Source: Lentisphaerae bacterium ADurb.Bin242 (GTDB lineage: Bacteria > Verrucomicrobiota > Lentisphaeria > Victivallales > UBA1829). Taken from it: a DNA stretch of 54,693 nt. Both the position numbers and the translations under genes were made by a program. Positions 54,356 to 54,693 of this stretch are shown one piece after another. The stretch is taken from assembly GCA_002069785.1 (NCBI GenBank), contig MWCA01000031.1, positions 1 to 54,693 of the forward strand, written 5' to 3'. The number at the start of each line of letters is the position of its first letter. The first letter of the stretch is position 1. The notes under the pieces are model-generated. The model searched no databases. It had not been told where the DNA came from and saw only the letters and a list, made by a program, of their open reading frames with translations.

Positions 54356-54693
54356 ATGAAAAAACTTTTTATCCCGATGATTCTTTTTGCCTTCTCGCTG
54401 TGTCTTTTTGCGGACTCGCCCCGAGGATTCACGGCCCGCTTTGAAGCCGATTCCGTCCACGGCGTGAAAAGCAGCCAGGCAGCAGTCGAAGGAAAAACTC
54501 AAAAGCCGCCCGCATTTGTTCCGGGCATCAGCAAAAATGCCCTGCTGCTTGAAAAAGACGAACTCCGATTCCCATGCAAAGACAATTTGAGCGTCAACAG
54601 CGGCGCGGTCTCCTTCTGGTTCAAACCGCTGGACTGGGGCGACAAGCCCATTCATTTTCTGCCGATTTTTGCCGTGGACGGCGGGAACGGCGG
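54356..54693 (+). CDS. Secreted protein with LamG/concanavalin-like N-terminal domain (runs off the window), cassette F
   Basis: An ATG at 54356, preceded by AAAGGA about 9 bases away, opens a frame that continues to the end of the window (112 codons seen). It begins with a signal peptide (MKKLFIPMILFAFSLCLFAD). Then come FTARFEADSVHG, ISKNALLLEKDELRF and SVNSGAVSFWFKPLDWG, the pattern of a LamG-like laminin-G/concanavalin sandwich (a glycan-binding domain also used before glycosidase domains). It is the last visible gene of cassette F, in the place held by a secreted hydrolase in the others. Its catalytic part, if any, lies outside. Confidence 0.85.
   Translation, partial: MKKLFIPMILFAFSLCLFADSPRGFTARFEADSVHGVKSSQAAVEGKTQKPPAFVPGISKNALLLEKDELRFPCKDNLSVNSGAVSFWFKPLDWGDKPIHFLPIFAVDGGNG

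Noticed and set aside
1..54693. CRISPR array, tRNA, rRNA, insertion sequence or prophage
   Set aside because: I saw no regularly spaced repeats, no tRNA-like cloverleaf, no transposase or phage motif. Repeated pilin and enzyme genes are dispersed paralogues, not mobile-element ends.

Overview
The window reads as a stretch of a Lentisphaerota chromosome, most likely from a Victivallis-like, anaerobic, glycan-degrading gut bacterium. This is inferred from gene content, not from a marker gene. Typical of that phylum are many large PulG-type pseudopilins with an H-X9-DG tail, DUF4838 and DUF6259 putative glycosidases, CBM9-like domains, many LacI/GntR/AraC one-component regulators, DUF4186, and an anaerobic ribonucleotide reductase activase homologue. 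Most of the window looks GC-rich by eye; about 38.6-43.8 kb is visibly more AT-rich. I see no tRNA, rRNA, CRISPR array, insertion sequence or prophage.

The main structure is a three-gene cassette that occurs six times, always in the order regulator, pseudopilin, secreted enzyme. (A) LacI, pilin, DUF4838 protein, minus strand, 6996-2019. (B) LacI, pilin, DUF6259 protein, plus strand, 7188-11858, head to head with A. (C) GntR/LacI hybrid, pilin, DUF4838 protein, plus strand, 29020-33770. (D) LacI, pilin, DUF4838 protein, minus strand, 38527-33790, tail to tail with C. (E) LacI, pilin, GH-like protein, minus strand, 43685-38784. (F) isomerase, GntR/binding-protein hybrid, pilin, secreted LamG-like protein, plus strand, 51287 to the window end. 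A ruined AraC tail and pilin tail (43866-44257) look like a dead seventh unit. In A, B and D the regulator stop overlaps the pilin start as ATGA. Four regulators have a strong sigma-70-type promoter followed by a palindrome.

Between the cassettes lie genes for internal sugar and acid metabolism. A minus-strand block (21585-11988) holds two xylose-isomerase-fold proteins, a Gfo/Idh/MocA oxidoreductase, an AraC regulator, a cytoplasmic GH20 hexosaminidase, an MFS transporter and a clan-A-like glycosidase. A four-gene ATGA-coupled operon (25797-22627) holds a two-subunit Fe-S hydro-lyase, an AtuA/DUF1446 protein and a DUF4387 protein, with a divergent LysR regulator. A further cytoplasmic glycosidase-like gene is at 26997-28709.

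Housekeeping genes lie at the left end (coaD, DUF177, an NrdG-like activase). At 45.8-51.1 kb there is a MarR-controlled exporter operon laid out like E. coli ybhGFSR: HlyD-type adaptor, double ATPase and two permeases.

A working reading: each cassette is a self-controlled polysaccharide-sensing unit. A sugar-responsive repressor turns on a Sec-exported enzyme together with its own pseudopilin. Every enzyme here with a signal peptide has a pilin beside it, and the three glycosidase-like genes without a signal peptide do not, which suggests the pilins serve export or surface display of their neighbour. That role is inferred.
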